DNA of 6,062 bases from positions 1 to 6,062 of the forward strand of contig JAHZFN010000304.1 in the NCBI GenBank assembly GCA_019421315.1, in the 5' to 3' direction. This stretch comes from Peptococcaceae bacterium. Lineage in GTDB: Bacteria > Bacillota > Dehalobacteriia > UBA4068 > UBA4997. The notes under the pieces are model-generated. The model saw nothing but the letters and a program-made list of their open reading frames with translations. It was not told the DNA's origin and made no database searches. Positions 5,865-6,062 of this stretch are shown one piece after another. Position 1 is the stretch's first letter; the number at the start of each line of letters is the position of its first letter. A program made the position numbers and the translations under genes.

Positions 5865-6062
5865 TTATTTCCCGCCGCTTTTATCTCGGAAAATATAGAA
5901 TTTCCGATTATCTAAAACCACAGAAGCGGTAACAACATTGAAAACGCTGTCGATTTTACCTCCGTTTACAATGTTTTCGGGGGTGTTTTTTTCGATGATT
6001 TTGCCATTTTGCATCAAAATTATTTCATCGGAATTGTAAAGCGCCAAATTCAAATCGTGCAG
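5865..6062 (-). CDS. ABC transporter ATP-binding protein, C-terminal end (partial, FecE/BtuD-like)
   Basis: Only the last 65 residues lie in the window; the gene continues past the right edge. The fragment begins LHDLNLALYNSDEIILM and contains the switch (H-loop) histidine in HDLN, followed by GKIIEKNTPENIV. This order and the HDLN-LAL wording are typical of ATPases that energise FecCD-type importers for ferric siderophores, haem or cobalamin; some relatives move molybdate (MolC). A short C-terminal extension ends RDKSGGK. The Walker motifs are outside the window. It is convergent with the symporter and separated by a terminator, so it belongs to a different operon. Family is fairly sure; substrate is unknown. 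Confidence 0.8.
   Translation of the reverse strand: MHDLNLALYNSDEIILMQNGKIIEKNTPENIVNGGKIDSVFNVVTASVVLDNRKFYIFRDKSGGK

Noticed and set aside
1..6062. CRISPR array, insertion sequence, tRNA, phage or defence genes
   Set aside because: No regularly spaced repeats, transposase, tRNA-like folding or such protein motifs were seen.

Overview
The window looks like a chromosomal piece of a low-to-moderate GC, probably anaerobic bacterium of the Bacillota type. The signs are strong GGAGG-like ribosome binding sites, AT-rich spacers, a consensus sigma-A promoter, and a three-gene molybdenum hydroxylase operon of a kind common in gut and soil anaerobes. The taxonomic placement is inference; no rRNA or other marker gene is present.

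Left part (about 90-3685, minus strand): a compact operon for a three-subunit molybdenum hydroxylase of the xanthine dehydrogenase family. Transcription order is molybdopterin-binding subunit (752 aa), [2Fe-2S] subunit (159 aa, overlapping start, probably GTG), then FAD subunit (281 aa). The key motifs of all three are intact, so this should be an active enzyme passing electrons from Mo through two [2Fe-2S] clusters to FAD. Xanthine or another purine or N-heterocycle is the best guess for the substrate, but this is not proven. No terminator is visible after the FAD gene, and a weak reading frame at the left edge (1-43) may be the start of a further operon gene.

Middle (3686-4128): a 443-bp AT-rich divergent control region. 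It holds a perfect TTGACA-N17-TATAAT promoter facing right, a weaker candidate facing left, three copies of an AAAGTAAAYTT box (two of them just downstream of the predicted transcription starts), and two different 13-bp perfect tandem duplications.

Right part (4129-5725, plus strand): an unlisted 38-aa single-span membrane protein, then a sodium:solute symporter (SSS family) whose start overlaps the small gene's stop (ATGA). The symporter is interrupted near 5398-5401. The frame ends at 5444 after 400 aa, but the rest of the protein (107 aa, three membrane spans, typical SSS C-terminal motif) is intact in the -1 frame to 5725. One missing T in a T run would explain it. A 25-bp near-perfect hairpin at 5795-5847 is a likely bidirectional terminator between the symporter and a convergent ABC-transporter ATPase gene, of which only the last 65 residues are in the window (5865-6062, minus strand).

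Working model (inference): the symporter with its small partner imports a compound that the divergent hydroxylase oxidises, and a shared regulator binds the boxes at both promoters.
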